Positions 7,758 to 15,366 of a stretch of DNA of 49,578 nt are shown one piece after another. The DNA is from Xanthobacteraceae bacterium (GTDB lineage Bacteria; Pseudomonadota; Alphaproteobacteria; Rhizobiales; Xanthobacteraceae). The DNA is taken from the NCBI GenBank assembly GCA_019746355.1, contig JAIESC010000275.1:1-49578 (forward strand), read 5' to 3'. The notes under the pieces were generated by a model. That model did not search any database. It saw nothing but the letters and a program-made list of their open reading frames with translations, and was not told where the DNA came from. Position 1 is the first letter of the stretch; every line of letters begins with the position of its first letter. The position numbers and the translations under genes are program-made.

Positions 7758-9107
7758 TCAGCCCACCAGAACCGCGACCCGGTGCATCGGGTTGCCGCCG
7801 TAGCCCTGCGGATTCCAGAAGCCGGCGAGGTGTGGCTGCATCGCTCCCTTGGAGTCGGTCGCGCGCGTCCAGATCTCGTAGTAGCCGTCGGACGGCAGAT
7901 TCACCGCCGCGGTCCAGCGCTGCCAGTCGTACTTGTTCTTCGGCTGGCTCAGCGCCGCCCGCGTCCAGGTGGCGCCGAAGTCGATCGAGACATCGACGCG
8001 CCGCACGCGAAGGTCGCCGGCCCAGGCCGCGCCGCGAAGCTGCACCTCCTTGGTGCCGGCCGCCAGCTTGGTGCCGTTCGCGGGGCTGGTGATGATCGAG
8101 CGCACCGGCATGGATTCGAGATCGCGGAAATTTCCGTCGGCCGCCTTTTCGCCCGGCACCATCGGCTTGATCGCGACGCGGTAGGACGTGGCGCCCATGC
8201 CGGGGCCGTCATGATACTTGTCGCGCACCCAGAGCCGGTTGAACCACTTGGCCGACACCGAGCCGGGCCAGCCGGCGATCAGCAGCCGCACCGGGCCGCC
8301 ATGGATATGCGGCAGCGGCTCGCCGTTCATGGCGAACACGATCAGGTTGTTGGCGTCCATCGCCTTCTTGATCGGCACGCCGCGCGAGATTGCGTCCTTG
8401 CTGGCGTCGGCGAGGCTCTTGTCGCTGCCGTAGTGGCCGGTGAACACCGCAGAGCTTTTCACCCCCGCAGCCTTCAGCACGTCGGAGAGCCGCACGCCGG
8501 TCCATTCGGCGCAGCCGGCGCCGCCATTGGTCCACTGGTTGCCGCGCGCCTGCGGCGTGAAGAACGAGCGGCCGTTGCCGCCGCACTCCAGCACCAGGCG
8601 TCGCGTCACCGGCTTGAATTTTGCCTTGAGCTCGCCGAGGGTGAGCTCCAGCTTGTTGTTCACCTCGCCGTCGATCGTGAGCTTCCACTTGTCGGCATCC
8701 TTGTCCTCCTGCGGGATGGTGCCGTTGTTGCGCACGAAGAATTTGTCGTTCGGCGTGGTGTCGTCGTCGAGCAGGTGCTCCGGCGTCTCCGCGACCAGCG
8801 GACGGTCGCCGAGCAGCACCAGCTTGTCGCTCTTGCCGGGATATTTGAGATATTGCGGTCCCTTCGGCGCGGCCGGAGCCGGTGGCGCGCTCTGCGCCAG
8901 CGCCGCGGGAATCATGCCGCCCGGCATGTTGGCGGCAAACGGTATGGCGCCACCGACCGCGGCGCCCATGGCGGCGAGACCCGCGCCGCCGAGAAAGCCG
9001 CGCCGGTCGAGGCCGGGCTTGTTTCCTGTCTTGCGGCCGAACGCTTCGGCGTCGGCGCGTTCGGGATCCTGCGCGTAGAGTTCTTCGATCGTTCGCTCTT
9101 TTTTCAT
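7758..9107 (-). CDS. sorA: Sulfite dehydrogenase molybdenum subunit (SorA/SoxC-like)
   Basis: A 449-residue sulfite oxidase-family enzyme. A Tat signal (RRGFLGG at about residues 35-41) sends the folded molybdoprotein to the periplasm. The Mo-cofactor domain carries LECGGNGRSFF with C175 as probable Mo ligand, and a C-terminal Mo-Co dimerisation domain follows from about residue 330. It oxidises sulfite to sulfate and gives electrons to the adjacent cytochrome. GGGAGGA precedes the start. SoxC is the main alternative, but no other sox genes are near and the partner has one haem. Confidence 0.82.
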   Translation of the reverse strand: MKKERTIEELYAQDPERADAEAFGRKTGNKPGLDRRGFLGGAGLAAMGAAVGGAIPFAANMPGGMIPAALAQSAPPAPAAPKGPQYLKYPGKSDKLVLLGDRPLVAETPEHLLDDDTTPNDKFFVRNNGTIPQEDKDADKWKLTIDGEVNNKLELTLGELKAKFKPVTRRLVLECGGNGRSFFTPQARGNQWTNGGAGCAEWTGVRLSDVLKAAGVKSSAVFTGHYGSDKSLADASKDAISRGVPIKKAMDANNLIVFAMNGEPLPHIHGGPVRLLIAGWPGSVSAKWFNRLWVRDKYHDGPGMGATSYRVAIKPMVPGEKAADGNFRDLESMPVRSIITSPANGTKLAAGTKEVQLRGAAWAGDLRVRRVDVSIDFGATWTRAALSQPKNKYDWQRWTAAVNLPSDGYYEIWTRATDSKGAMQPHLAGFWNPQGYGGNPMHRVAVLVG

Positions 9108-9180
9108 GGATTCCTCCCAAAATCCGATCGCAGCAGCGACCGCTCAATCGCCGCGAGACTAGGCGGGCGAAGTCAGACAT

Positions 9181-9204
9181 TCAACAACACGAATGCGTTG
9201 TTGA
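9181..9204. promoter_or_regulatory. Dyad symmetry upstream of sorA
   Basis: TCAACAAC (9181-9188) and GTTGTTGA (9197-9204) form a perfect 8-bp inverted repeat with an 8-base spacer. It is AT-richer than its surroundings and sits between the sorA start (9107) and the divergent gene at 9325. An operator is plausible; no regulator gene is adjacent. Confidence 0.4.
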
Positions 9205-9324
9205 CCGCCCGTATTGCCGCACAGGCGCTGTGGGAACGGGAAGGCCGGCTTGGGCGTTCCCTTGTGGTGCGGTGCAAAACGGGACTATAACACTTGAGCC
9301 GATCACCGGCTCGGAAGGATCAAA

Positions 9325-9696
9325 ATGCGCCCGATGGCTGTTGCGCTCGTCGCTGCGTTCGTAGCTGCGTTCGTCTTGGGCACCATGCCGGGCGCCTTGG
9401 CGCAGTCCAACCCGCGCCTGCGCCGCGTCGAGCCGCTGCCGCCCGGGTCGACGACGATCATCACCCGCGACGAGTTCGGCCGCACGCGCACCCGGATCAT
9501 GGTGCAGAAGCGCTCCTACCTCGACGGCGGCACCGAGGTGATGCCGGCCGACAACATCGACAACTTCCGTTCGGTGTTCATGTCCCACCGGCCGGGGAGT
9601 GTGCTCGAAAGGACCGCGTTCGACCGGCCGGGCTGGTGGAACGATCGGTTCTTCCTGGCGGGCAAGCGCAACCCGTTTCCGTGGCTGGGTAACTGA
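9325..9696 (+). CDS. Exported protein of unknown function
   Basis: 123 residues with a clear signal peptide (hydrophobic residues 4-22, cleavage near GALAQS). The mature part is basic and rich in Arg, Pro and aromatic residues (RRVEPLPPGSTTIITRDEFG; DRPGWWNDRFFLAGKRNPFP). GAAGGATC precedes the ATG. It is divergent from the sorA gene across a 217-base gap. I do not know the family; a small periplasmic or cell-wall protein is all that can be said. Confidence 0.7.
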   Translation: MRPMAVALVAAFVAAFVLGTMPGALAQSNPRLRRVEPLPPGSTTIITRDEFGRTRTRIMVQKRSYLDGGTEVMPADNIDNFRSVFMSHRPGSVLERTAFDRPGWWNDRFFLAGKRNPFPWLGN

Positions 9697-9697
9697 T

Positions 9698-9850
9698 CTC
9701 TCCCCACGTCATTCCGGGGTGCTCGCGAAGCGAGCGAACCCGGATTCCAGTCAGGCAGGACTTTCTCCTGAACTGGATTCCGGGTTCGCCATAGCGTCGA
9801 AGACGCGCGTGAACGCGCTGGTGCGCGCGCCCCGGAATGACGGCGGAGAG
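9698..9850. repeat. Intergenic palindrome, family A copy 2
   Basis: CGTCATTCCGGGG near 9707 is mirrored by CCCCGGAATGACG ending at 9842, with internal ACTGGATTCCGGGTTCG. Flanking CTCTCC and GGAGAG extend the symmetry. This copy is longer than the other two, with extra sequence (GACGCGCGTGAACGCGC) in the right arm. It fills the convergent gap between the exported protein gene and leuB, so it could form a hairpin in both transcripts. Confidence 0.85.
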
Positions 9851-9876
9851 AATGTCGCTGCGACAAGGATCGAGAA

Positions 9877-10989
9877 TTACCCCGCGAGCTTCGCCATCTC
9901 GGCGATGATCGCGTCGCCCATCTCCCTGGTGCCGACCTGCTTGAAGCCCGGCGACATGATATCGCCGGTGCGGAGCCCGTTCTGCAGAACCGAGGCGATC
10001 GCCTGGTCGATCAGGCCAGCTTCCTTGCCCATGTTGAACGAGTAGCGCAGCGCCATGCCGAACGAGGCGAGCATCGCGATCGGGTTGGCGATGCCCTTGC
10101 CGGCGATGTCGGGCGCCGAGCCGTGCACCGGCTCGTACAGCGCCTTGCGCTTTTTCGTCTTGGGATCGGTGTCGCCGAGCGAGGCCGACGCGAGCATGCC
10201 GAGCGAGCCGGTCAGCATCGCCGCGATATCGGACAGCATGTCGCCAAACAGATTGTCGGTGACGATGACGTCGAACTGCTTGGGATTCTTCACGAGCTGC
10301 ATGCCGCCCGAATCCGCGAGCTGGTGCTCGAGCGTCACGTCCTTGAACTCGCGCTGATGCACCTGCGTGATGACCTCGTTCCACAGAACGCCGGTCTTCA
10401 TCACGTTGCGCTTCTCCATCGACGTGACCTTGTTGCGACGCTTGCGAGCGAGCTCGAAGGCAACGCGGCCGATGCGCTCGATCTCGTAGGTGTCGTAGAC
10501 CTGGGTGTCGACCGCGCGCTTCTGGCCGTTGCCGAGATCGGTAATGGTCTTCGGCTCGCCGAAATAGACGCCGCCGGTCAGCTCGCGCAGGATGATGATG
10601 TCGAGGCCTTCGACCAGCTCGCGCTTGAGCGCCGAGGCGTCGGCCAGCGCCGGATAGGTCACCGCCGGGCGAAGGTTGGCGTAAAGCGCGAGGTCCTTGC
10701 GCAGCCGCAGGAGCCCGGCCTCCGGCCGCACGTCGTAGGGCACGCTGTCCCACTTCGGCCCGCCGACCGAGCCGAAGATCACGGCGTCGGCCGCATGCGC
10801 CTTCGCCATCGTCTCCTCGGTGATCGAGACCTTGTGGGCGTCGTAGCAGCTGCCGCCGACCAACCCCTCCTCGGTCTCGAACGTGCCCATGCCGTGGCCG
10901 TTCATCCAGGCGATCAGCTTTTTGACCTCGCCCATCACTTCGGGGCCGATGCCGTCGCCGGGGAGAAGAAGGAGCTTGTAGGTCGCCAT
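9877..10989 (-). CDS. leuB: 3-isopropylmalate dehydrogenase
   Basis: A 370-residue NAD-dependent oxidative decarboxylase of leucine synthesis. The N-terminus [19 protein letters not shown], the [19 protein letters not shown] region binding isopropylmalate, and [17 protein letters not shown] near the C-terminus are diagnostic. I use the ATG at 10987-10989; a GTG nine bases upstream has GAGG almost touching it and is less likely. No other leu gene lies in the window, as usual in Hyphomicrobiales where leuB is separate from leuCD. Confidence 0.97.
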   Translation of the reverse strand: MATYKLLLLPGDGIGPEVMGEVKKLIAWMNGHGMGTFETEEGLVGGSCYDAHKVSITEETMAKAHAADAVIFGSVGGPKWDSVPYDVRPEAGLLRLRKDLALYANLRPAVTYPALADASALKRELVEGLDIIILRELTGGVYFGEPKTITDLGNGQKRAVDTQVYDTYEIERIGRVAFELARKRRNKVTSMEKRNVMKTGVLWNEVITQVHQREFKDVTLEHQLADSGGMQLVKNPKQFDVIVTDNLFGDMLSDIAAMLTGSLGMLASASLGDTDPKTKKRKALYEPVHGSAPDIAGKGIANPIAMLASFGMALRYSFNMGKEAGLIDQAIASVLQNGLRTGDIMSPGFKQVGTREMGDAIIAEMAKLAG

Positions 10990-11016
10990 GGGGATCACGC
11001 CTCACAACTATGCTGG

Positions 11017-11105
11017 ACGTCATGCCGGCCTTGTGCCGGGCATCCCGCCTAGGGACGCGTCGTGCTCACCTAAGCGGGATGGCCGGGACGAGTCCGGCCA
11101 TGACA
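11017..11105. repeat. Intergenic repeat, family B copy 2
   Basis: A short copy: GTCATGCCGGCCTTGTGCC at the left, internal GCGGGATGGCCGGGACG, and GTCCGGCCATGAC at the right. Compared with copy 1 it lacks the CCGTCCTTCGGACGG hairpin section. It lies between the divergent leuB and EamA transporter genes. Confidence 0.78.
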
Positions 11106-11175
11106 GCGGTGCCGAATTGCTAAAGCCCGGCGCGGGGATTGGCAAGCACACGGGGCTTGGGCGACAACGGCGTGC

Positions 11176-12036
11176 ATGACGGCCATCCTCCTCGCCTTCG
11201 CCTCCGCGGCTTTCCTTGGCGCGGGCGCGGTTCTGACCCAATTCGGCCTGCGCACCATCCATCCGCTCTCCGGCGCGGCGCTGAGCATCCCGTCGTTCAC
11301 GCTGGTGTTCATCCTGCTCTCGCCGTTCCTGCTCTGGGGCGAGCCTATCGTCTGGCGCGCGGTGCCGATCTTTGCCACGGTGGGGCTCGCCTTCCCTGCC
11401 GCGGTGACGCTCCTCTCCTTCGTGTCGAACCGCTCGCTCGGGCCGGTGGTCACCAGCGCGCTCGGCAACCTTGCGCCGCTGTTCTCGGTGGCGCTGGCCG
11501 TCATCGTGCTGCACGAGCCGTTGCGGCCGGTGCAGGCCGCAGGCCTCGTGGTGGCGGTCGGCGGCGTCTTCATCATCACCGTCAACCGCACCGGCAACAC
11601 ACGCGACTGGCGCACCTGGGCGCTGCTGCTGCCGCTCGCGGCCGCGCTGCTTCGCGGCATCGCGCCGCCGGTGATCAAGGTCGGGCTGGAAATCTGGCCG
11701 AACCCGATCGGCGCGGGACTCACCGGCTACGTCTTCTCGACGCTGACAGTGCTGACGCTCGAACGCGTCCGCAACGGCCATTTCATCGCGCAGGGGCCGA
11801 ACACCGGGCGGCTGTGGTTTGCCTTGACCGGAATCGTCAACGGCATCGGCACCCTGCTGCTCTACGCCGCGGTGGGCGCAGGACCGGTGACGCTGGTCAC
11901 GCCTCTGATCGCGACCTATCCGCTGTTCACCGTGGGCCTGAGCGCACTGGTCCTGTCGAACGTGCGCATCACGCTGCGGCTCGCGCTGGGCGTCGCAATG
12001 ACGGTCGCCGGCGTCGCGCTGATATTGGCTGGTTAA
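11176..12036 (+). CDS. EamA-type (DMT superfamily) transporter
   Basis: A 286-residue membrane protein with about ten hydrophobic helices arranged as two EamA repeats (roughly residues 5-138 and 148-285). Typical signs are the VLHEPLRPVQAAGLVVAVGG stretch closing repeat one and its counterpart VRITLRLALGVAMTVAGVAL closing repeat two. Members export amino acids or other metabolites. The stop abuts the convergent gene at 12037 with no gap. The substrate is unknown. Confidence 0.9.
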   Translation: MTAILLAFASAAFLGAGAVLTQFGLRTIHPLSGAALSIPSFTLVFILLSPFLLWGEPIVWRAVPIFATVGLAFPAAVTLLSFVSNRSLGPVVTSALGNLAPLFSVALAVIVLHEPLRPVQAAGLVVAVGGVFIITVNRTGNTRDWRTWALLLPLAAALLRGIAPPVIKVGLEIWPNPIGAGLTGYVFSTLTVLTLERVRNGHFIAQGPNTGRLWFALTGIVNGIGTLLLYAAVGAGPVTLVTPLIATYPLFTVGLSALVLSNVRITLRLALGVAMTVAGVALILAG

Positions 12037-12807
12037 CTACGCCGCGCGCTTCTTCGCCGCCACCGCCTCGCCGAACGCTTCGAACAGCGCACGGTTGATC
12101 GGGTTTCGCTGCGGGTCGAACTCCGCGTGCCACTGCACGCCGAGCGCAAAGCCGGGTGCGTCGGCGATGCGGATCGCCTCGATGGTGCCGTCGTCGGCCA
12201 CGCCCTCGATGACGATGCGCTTGCCGGGGTCGAGGATGCCCTGCCCGTGCAGCGAGTTCACGCGGATGCAGTCGCGGCCGAGGATTTGCGCAAAAGCCCC
12301 GCCGGGTGTGAGCCGCACGTCGTGGCGGTCGCCGAACACCACCGCGTCGTCCGGATGCGGCTCGCCGGTTTCCAGCCGTGGCATCCGATGATTCACCCGC
12401 CCCGGCAACTCGCGGATCTCCGGATGCAGCGAGCCGCCATAGGCGACGTTCATCTCCTGCAGGCCGCGGCAGATGCCGAAGATCGGCACGCCGCGGGCGA
12501 CGCAGGCCTCGACCAGCGCGAGCGCGAGGTCGTCGCGCCGCTCGTCATACGGCTCGTGCTTGGGATTCGCCTCGACGCCGAAGCGGCGCGGATGCACGTT
12601 GGCACGGCCGCCGGTGAGCAGGATGCCGTCGACGGCCTCGAGCAGCGCGCCGATGTCGGTGATCGTCGAGCAGCCGGCGAACATCATCGGCAGCGCGCCG
12701 GCCACCTCGGCAATGGCGCGCAGATTGGTCTCGCCGCACATCTGCACCGTGAAGCGGTTCTCGATCAGCCGGGTGTTGCCGATGACGCCGATGAGAGGGC
12801 GCTTCAT
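12037..12807 (-). CDS. Gamma-glutamyl-gamma-aminobutyrate hydrolase family protein (peptidase C26)
   Basis: A 256-residue class-I glutamine-amidotransferase-like hydrolase. The nucleophile elbow GICRGLQE has C113, and GVQWHAEFD supplies the His and Glu of the triad. PuuD cleaves gamma-glutamyl-GABA in putrescine breakdown; many relatives have other gamma-glutamyl substrates. It starts 10 bases after the PatB-like aminotransferase gene, so the two are probably co-transcribed. No putrescine gene is nearby, so I leave the symbol blank. Confidence 0.88.
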   Translation of the reverse strand: MKRPLIGVIGNTRLIENRFTVQMCGETNLRAIAEVAGALPMMFAGCSTITDIGALLEAVDGILLTGGRANVHPRRFGVEANPKHEPYDERRDDLALALVEACVARGVPIFGICRGLQEMNVAYGGSLHPEIRELPGRVNHRMPRLETGEPHPDDAVVFGDRHDVRLTPGGAFAQILGRDCIRVNSLHGQGILDPGKRIVIEGVADDGTIEAIRIADAPGFALGVQWHAEFDPQRNPINRALFEAFGEAVAAKKRAA

Positions 12808-12817
12808 CGTCCGGCCC

Positions 12818-14005
12818 TCATTTCCGCAAGTCGGCGAAGGCGTCGTCGAGCCGGCCGAGCGCGTCGTCGAGAATGGGGCGCGGCATCGCGAAATTGAAGC
12901 GCAGCCAGGTCTCGCCGCCGGGCCCGAACTGCTCGCCGGGGCTCACATAGATGCGCGCGCGCTTGGCGACCCGCGCCGCGACGTCCTCGGGTTTCAACCC
13001 GGTGCCGGCGAAGTCGACCCAGGCAAGATAAGTGCCGCCGAGCCGCATCGAGCGCGCGCCGGGCGCCGCCGCTTCGATCCGCTTGTCGAACAAATCACGG
13101 CTTTCGCGCAGATAAACCAGCAGCGCGTCAAGCCACGCCTCGCCGGTGCGCCACGCGGCCTCGGTCGCGATCATGCCGAAGCCGTTGTAGGAGGCGAGGC
13201 CGCTCGCGCCGATCCGCGCGTCGAGCTTCTTCTTCAGCGCCGGGTTGGAGATGACGCAGGCGCCGACATGGGCGCCGGCGAGGTTGAAGGTCTTGGTCGC
13301 GGCGACGCAGGTGATCAGCCGGTCGGCGATCTCCGGCGCGGCCGTCATCGTCGGCGTGTGCCTGAAGCCGCCGAACACCAGATCGCAGTGAATCTCGTCG
13401 GAGACCAGAATGAGGTCGTGCTCGGCGCAGAAACCGGCGAGCGCGCGGATTTCCTGCGGCGACCACACCGTGCCGCCCGGATTGTGCGGGCTGCAGAAGA
13501 ACACGACCTTGGTGCGCGGCGTGAGCTTCTGCTTCAGCGCGTCGAGGTCCATCGCATAGCGGCCGTTGCGCTCGACCAGCTGGGCGTCGAGGATCGTCCG
13601 CTCGTTGGCGTTGATGATCTTGCGAAACGCGTGATAGGCCGGCGGGAACACGACGACCTCGTCGCCCGGCGCGCTGGTGGCCTGCAGGATCAGGCCGAGC
13701 CCCGAGACGACGCCCGGCGTCGGGCTCACCCAGCCGGGATCGATCGTCACGCCATGGCGCTTCCCCATCCAGTCGACCAGCGCCCTGGCCCAGCTTCCGG
13801 TGTCGGCGTAGTAGCCGTGGGTCGCGCGCTCCACCTCGGCCTTGAGCGTCGCGGTGACGCCGGGCGGCGCGGGAAAATCCATGTCCGCCACCCACATCGG
13901 GATCGCATCCGGCGCGGTGATGCCGGACAGCTTCGCCATGTTGTCCCATTTGGAGGCGTGCGTGCCGCGGCGCTCAACAACGCGGTCGAAATCAAAGGTG
14001 GGCAT
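12818..14005 (-). CDS. patB: PatB/MalY family PLP-dependent aminotransferase or cystathionine beta-lyase
   Basis: A 395-residue fold-type I PLP enzyme. The N-terminus GTHASKWDNM is the PatB/MalY signature, PHNPGG and VSDEIHCDL bind the cofactor, and K238 in ATKTFNLAG is the Schiff-base lysine. Members cleave cystathionine or other cysteine S-conjugates to a thiol, pyruvate and ammonia. It is cytoplasmic and lies directly upstream of the C26 hydrolase gene; a gamma-glutamyl hydrolase and a C-S lyase together could process glutathione S-conjugates, but this is inference. Confidence 0.88.
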   Translation of the reverse strand: MPTFDFDRVVERRGTHASKWDNMAKLSGITAPDAIPMWVADMDFPAPPGVTATLKAEVERATHGYYADTGSWARALVDWMGKRHGVTIDPGWVSPTPGVVSGLGLILQATSAPGDEVVVFPPAYHAFRKIINANERTILDAQLVERNGRYAMDLDALKQKLTPRTKVVFFCSPHNPGGTVWSPQEIRALAGFCAEHDLILVSDEIHCDLVFGGFRHTPTMTAAPEIADRLITCVAATKTFNLAGAHVGACVISNPALKKKLDARIGASGLASYNGFGMIATEAAWRTGEAWLDALLVYLRESRDLFDKRIEAAAPGARSMRLGGTYLAWVDFAGTGLKPEDVAARVAKRARIYVSPGEQFGPGGETWLRFNFAMPRPILDDALGRLDDAFADLRK

Positions 14006-14065
14006 GCAGGTCCTGCCGGGCTCGTCTTCGACCCATTGATGGCGGGGGGACAGCGATTGTGCAAG

Positions 14066-14102
14066 CCGGCTGCCGGCAGGGCAGCCCTTCGGCGGCAGCC
14101 GG
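14066..14102. terminator. Stem-loop between the RHH-like gene and patB
   Basis: CCGGCTGCCG (14066-14075) pairs perfectly with CGGCAGCCGG (14093-14102) around a 17-base loop. No T-run follows on either strand. It may end transcription of the upstream minus-strand genes or simply be a GC-rich repeat; nearby sequence has several more CCGGCAG motifs. Confidence 0.35.
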
Positions 14103-14125
14103 ACCGCAGGCCGGCAGCCCGGCAG

Positions 14126-14338
14126 CTACCGCTTTTTCCCCGGCAGCTTGTGGATCGTCGCCGACTGGCCGGCGCTTTTCTGCAGCGCCGCCCGCAGGCC
14201 GACCGGGCGCCCGTGCTTCTTCAAGACGTCGGCGAAGGCCTCGTCCGCCAACTCCTGAAATGTCTGCATGCGGTCCTTCGCCAGCATATCGAGCGCGGCC
14301 CAGGTCTCGTCGTCGATCTGAACGCGTTTGCCAGGCAT
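14126..14338 (-). CDS. Small ribbon-helix-helix-like protein
   Basis: Seventy residues, beginning MPGKRVQIDDETWAALDMLA, which has the strand-then-helix pattern of a ribbon-helix-helix DNA-binding protein (beta strand KRVQID, helix DETWAALDMLAKD, second helix TFQELADEAFADVLKKHG). The basic tail ends HKLPGKKR. The gene begins 50 bases after the HTH protein gene on the same strand. No toxin-like partner is apparent, so an antitoxin role is not supported. The start has only a weak ribosome site. Confidence 0.6.
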   Translation of the reverse strand: MPGKRVQIDDETWAALDMLAKDRMQTFQELADEAFADVLKKHGRPVGLRAALQKSAGQSATIHKLPGKKR

Positions 14339-14388
14339 GGCTTGGATCCCTTGGAGGCAACTGGCGGCCGGCCCGCGTCGTTCCGCGA

Positions 14389-15150
14389 TCAGCCGGACGC
14401 GAACATCGCGAACGGCTCGTCGACGGTGCGCTGGAGGTGCTTCTTGTAGATCGCGTGATTGGGATCGCTCGGCTGGACGCGGCCGAAGGCCGGTTTCGCA
14501 ATCGCCGCAAGCGGCACGAAGGCGATCGGGGCTGCGATCGGCGTCAGCAGCGAGCCGCGGCCGGCGAGCAGCGTGGTGAGGATGCCATACATCTCGCCGG
14601 TGATGGTCGGGCGCGAGATGGTGATCAGGCGGTGCTGGCCGTGCCGGTTGGTGACGAGATAGACGTGGCCCGACTGGTTGGGCACCGCGACCTCGCCGAA
14701 CTGGGTGAACGCCGCATCGAGCCGCTCGCCCTCGCGAAACAGCAGGCACGACGCCTTGGCGTCCCAGGCGATCTCGGTGCGGTAGGCGTAGATCGCCTCC
14801 TTGTCGCCGAACGACGGCCGCAGCGTCACGTAGTTGCCTTCGATCCAGCTCACCGCGCGCCGCGAATAGGCGCCGAGGCTGTCGGGCGCGACGTCGCCGT
14901 TGACCGGCGCGATGGCCGGCGCGGCAGCGCCCGTCCGCAATGAGACGCCAAGCGCCTCCTCGAGCCGCACCGTGGTCGCAAGGGTAAACGGGCGGCGGCC
15001 GCCGAGCGCCTTCTCCAGGGTCGAGACGCTGATCTTGGCCTTCTCGGCAAGGTGCTGCCGCGAGATGCGCCGGCGCGCCAGCTCCTCACGGATTGTCGCG
15101 GCGACCTGCCGGCTTTGCTCATCCGAAAGCTGCTTGTCGGTCGCCAGCAT
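14389..15150 (-). CDS. Helix-turn-helix (XRE-type) protein with unknown C-terminal domain
   Basis: 253 residues. An N-terminal HTH (about residues 15-75, with RRRISRQHLAEKAKISVSTL) is followed by a roughly 150-residue domain with alternating hydrophobic strands (WIEGNYVTLRPSF; IYAYRTEIAWD; GHVYLVTNRHGQHRLITIS) that could sense a ligand. GGAGGGGAG precedes the start. It is divergent from the sortase-substrate gene across 216 bases and may control it. I recall similar proteins in Bradyrhizobium but no tested function. Confidence 0.82.
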   Translation of the reverse strand: MLATDKQLSDEQSRQVAATIREELARRRISRQHLAEKAKISVSTLEKALGGRRPFTLATTVRLEEALGVSLRTGAAAPAIAPVNGDVAPDSLGAYSRRAVSWIEGNYVTLRPSFGDKEAIYAYRTEIAWDAKASCLLFREGERLDAAFTQFGEVAVPNQSGHVYLVTNRHGQHRLITISRPTITGEMYGILTTLLAGRGSLLTPIAAPIAFVPLAAIAKPAFGRVQPSDPNHAIYKKHLQRTVDEPFAMFASG

Positions 15151-15234
15151 CGTCTCCCCTCCGAATCCGCCAGATTTTAGCGGACGGACAAACCATCACA
15201 AAGCCGCACCGGACCGGCGGGAAACCGCACGGGT

Positions 15235-15271
15235 CCGCCTCCGCCCGGCGCACCGTGACGGACGGAGGCGG
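15235..15271. promoter_or_regulatory. Dyad symmetry upstream of the sortase-substrate gene
   Basis: CCGCCTCCG (15235-15243) and CGGAGGCGG (15263-15271) are perfect 9-bp inverted repeats with a 19-base spacer. The right half overlaps GTGACGGACGGA (15255-15266), a 12-mer that also occurs upstream of the mch-like gene at 20769-20780. It lies between the divergent HTH gene and the VIT/VWA gene. Confidence 0.35.
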
Positions 15272-15366
15272 TCGGCGGCTGAACAATGCAGATCATCACG
15301 CTCGCGAAACGAGACGCTCCGCCGCACAAGTTCGGTCCGGGCAAGGCGGCTACGGGAGCTTGAGAA

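Noticed and set aside
7387..9107. A Sox thiosulfate-oxidation cluster (SoxCD)
   Set aside because: No soxXYZAB genes are present and the cytochrome has one haem and 121 residues, unlike SoxD.
6388..9290. Two long plus-strand frames opposite the sulfite dehydrogenase cluster
   Set aside because: They overlap lysR and run antisense to genes with clear haem and Mo motifs; no recognisable domain.
12473..14449. A 658-codon plus-strand frame opposite the C26 hydrolase, PatB and RHH-like genes
   Set aside because: It crosses several real genes and intergenic gaps on the other strand and has shadow-like composition.
14126..15150. Toxin-antitoxin pair made of the RHH-like and HTH proteins
   Set aside because: Neither has a toxin-like domain; the HTH protein is 253 residues with an unrelated C-terminal half.
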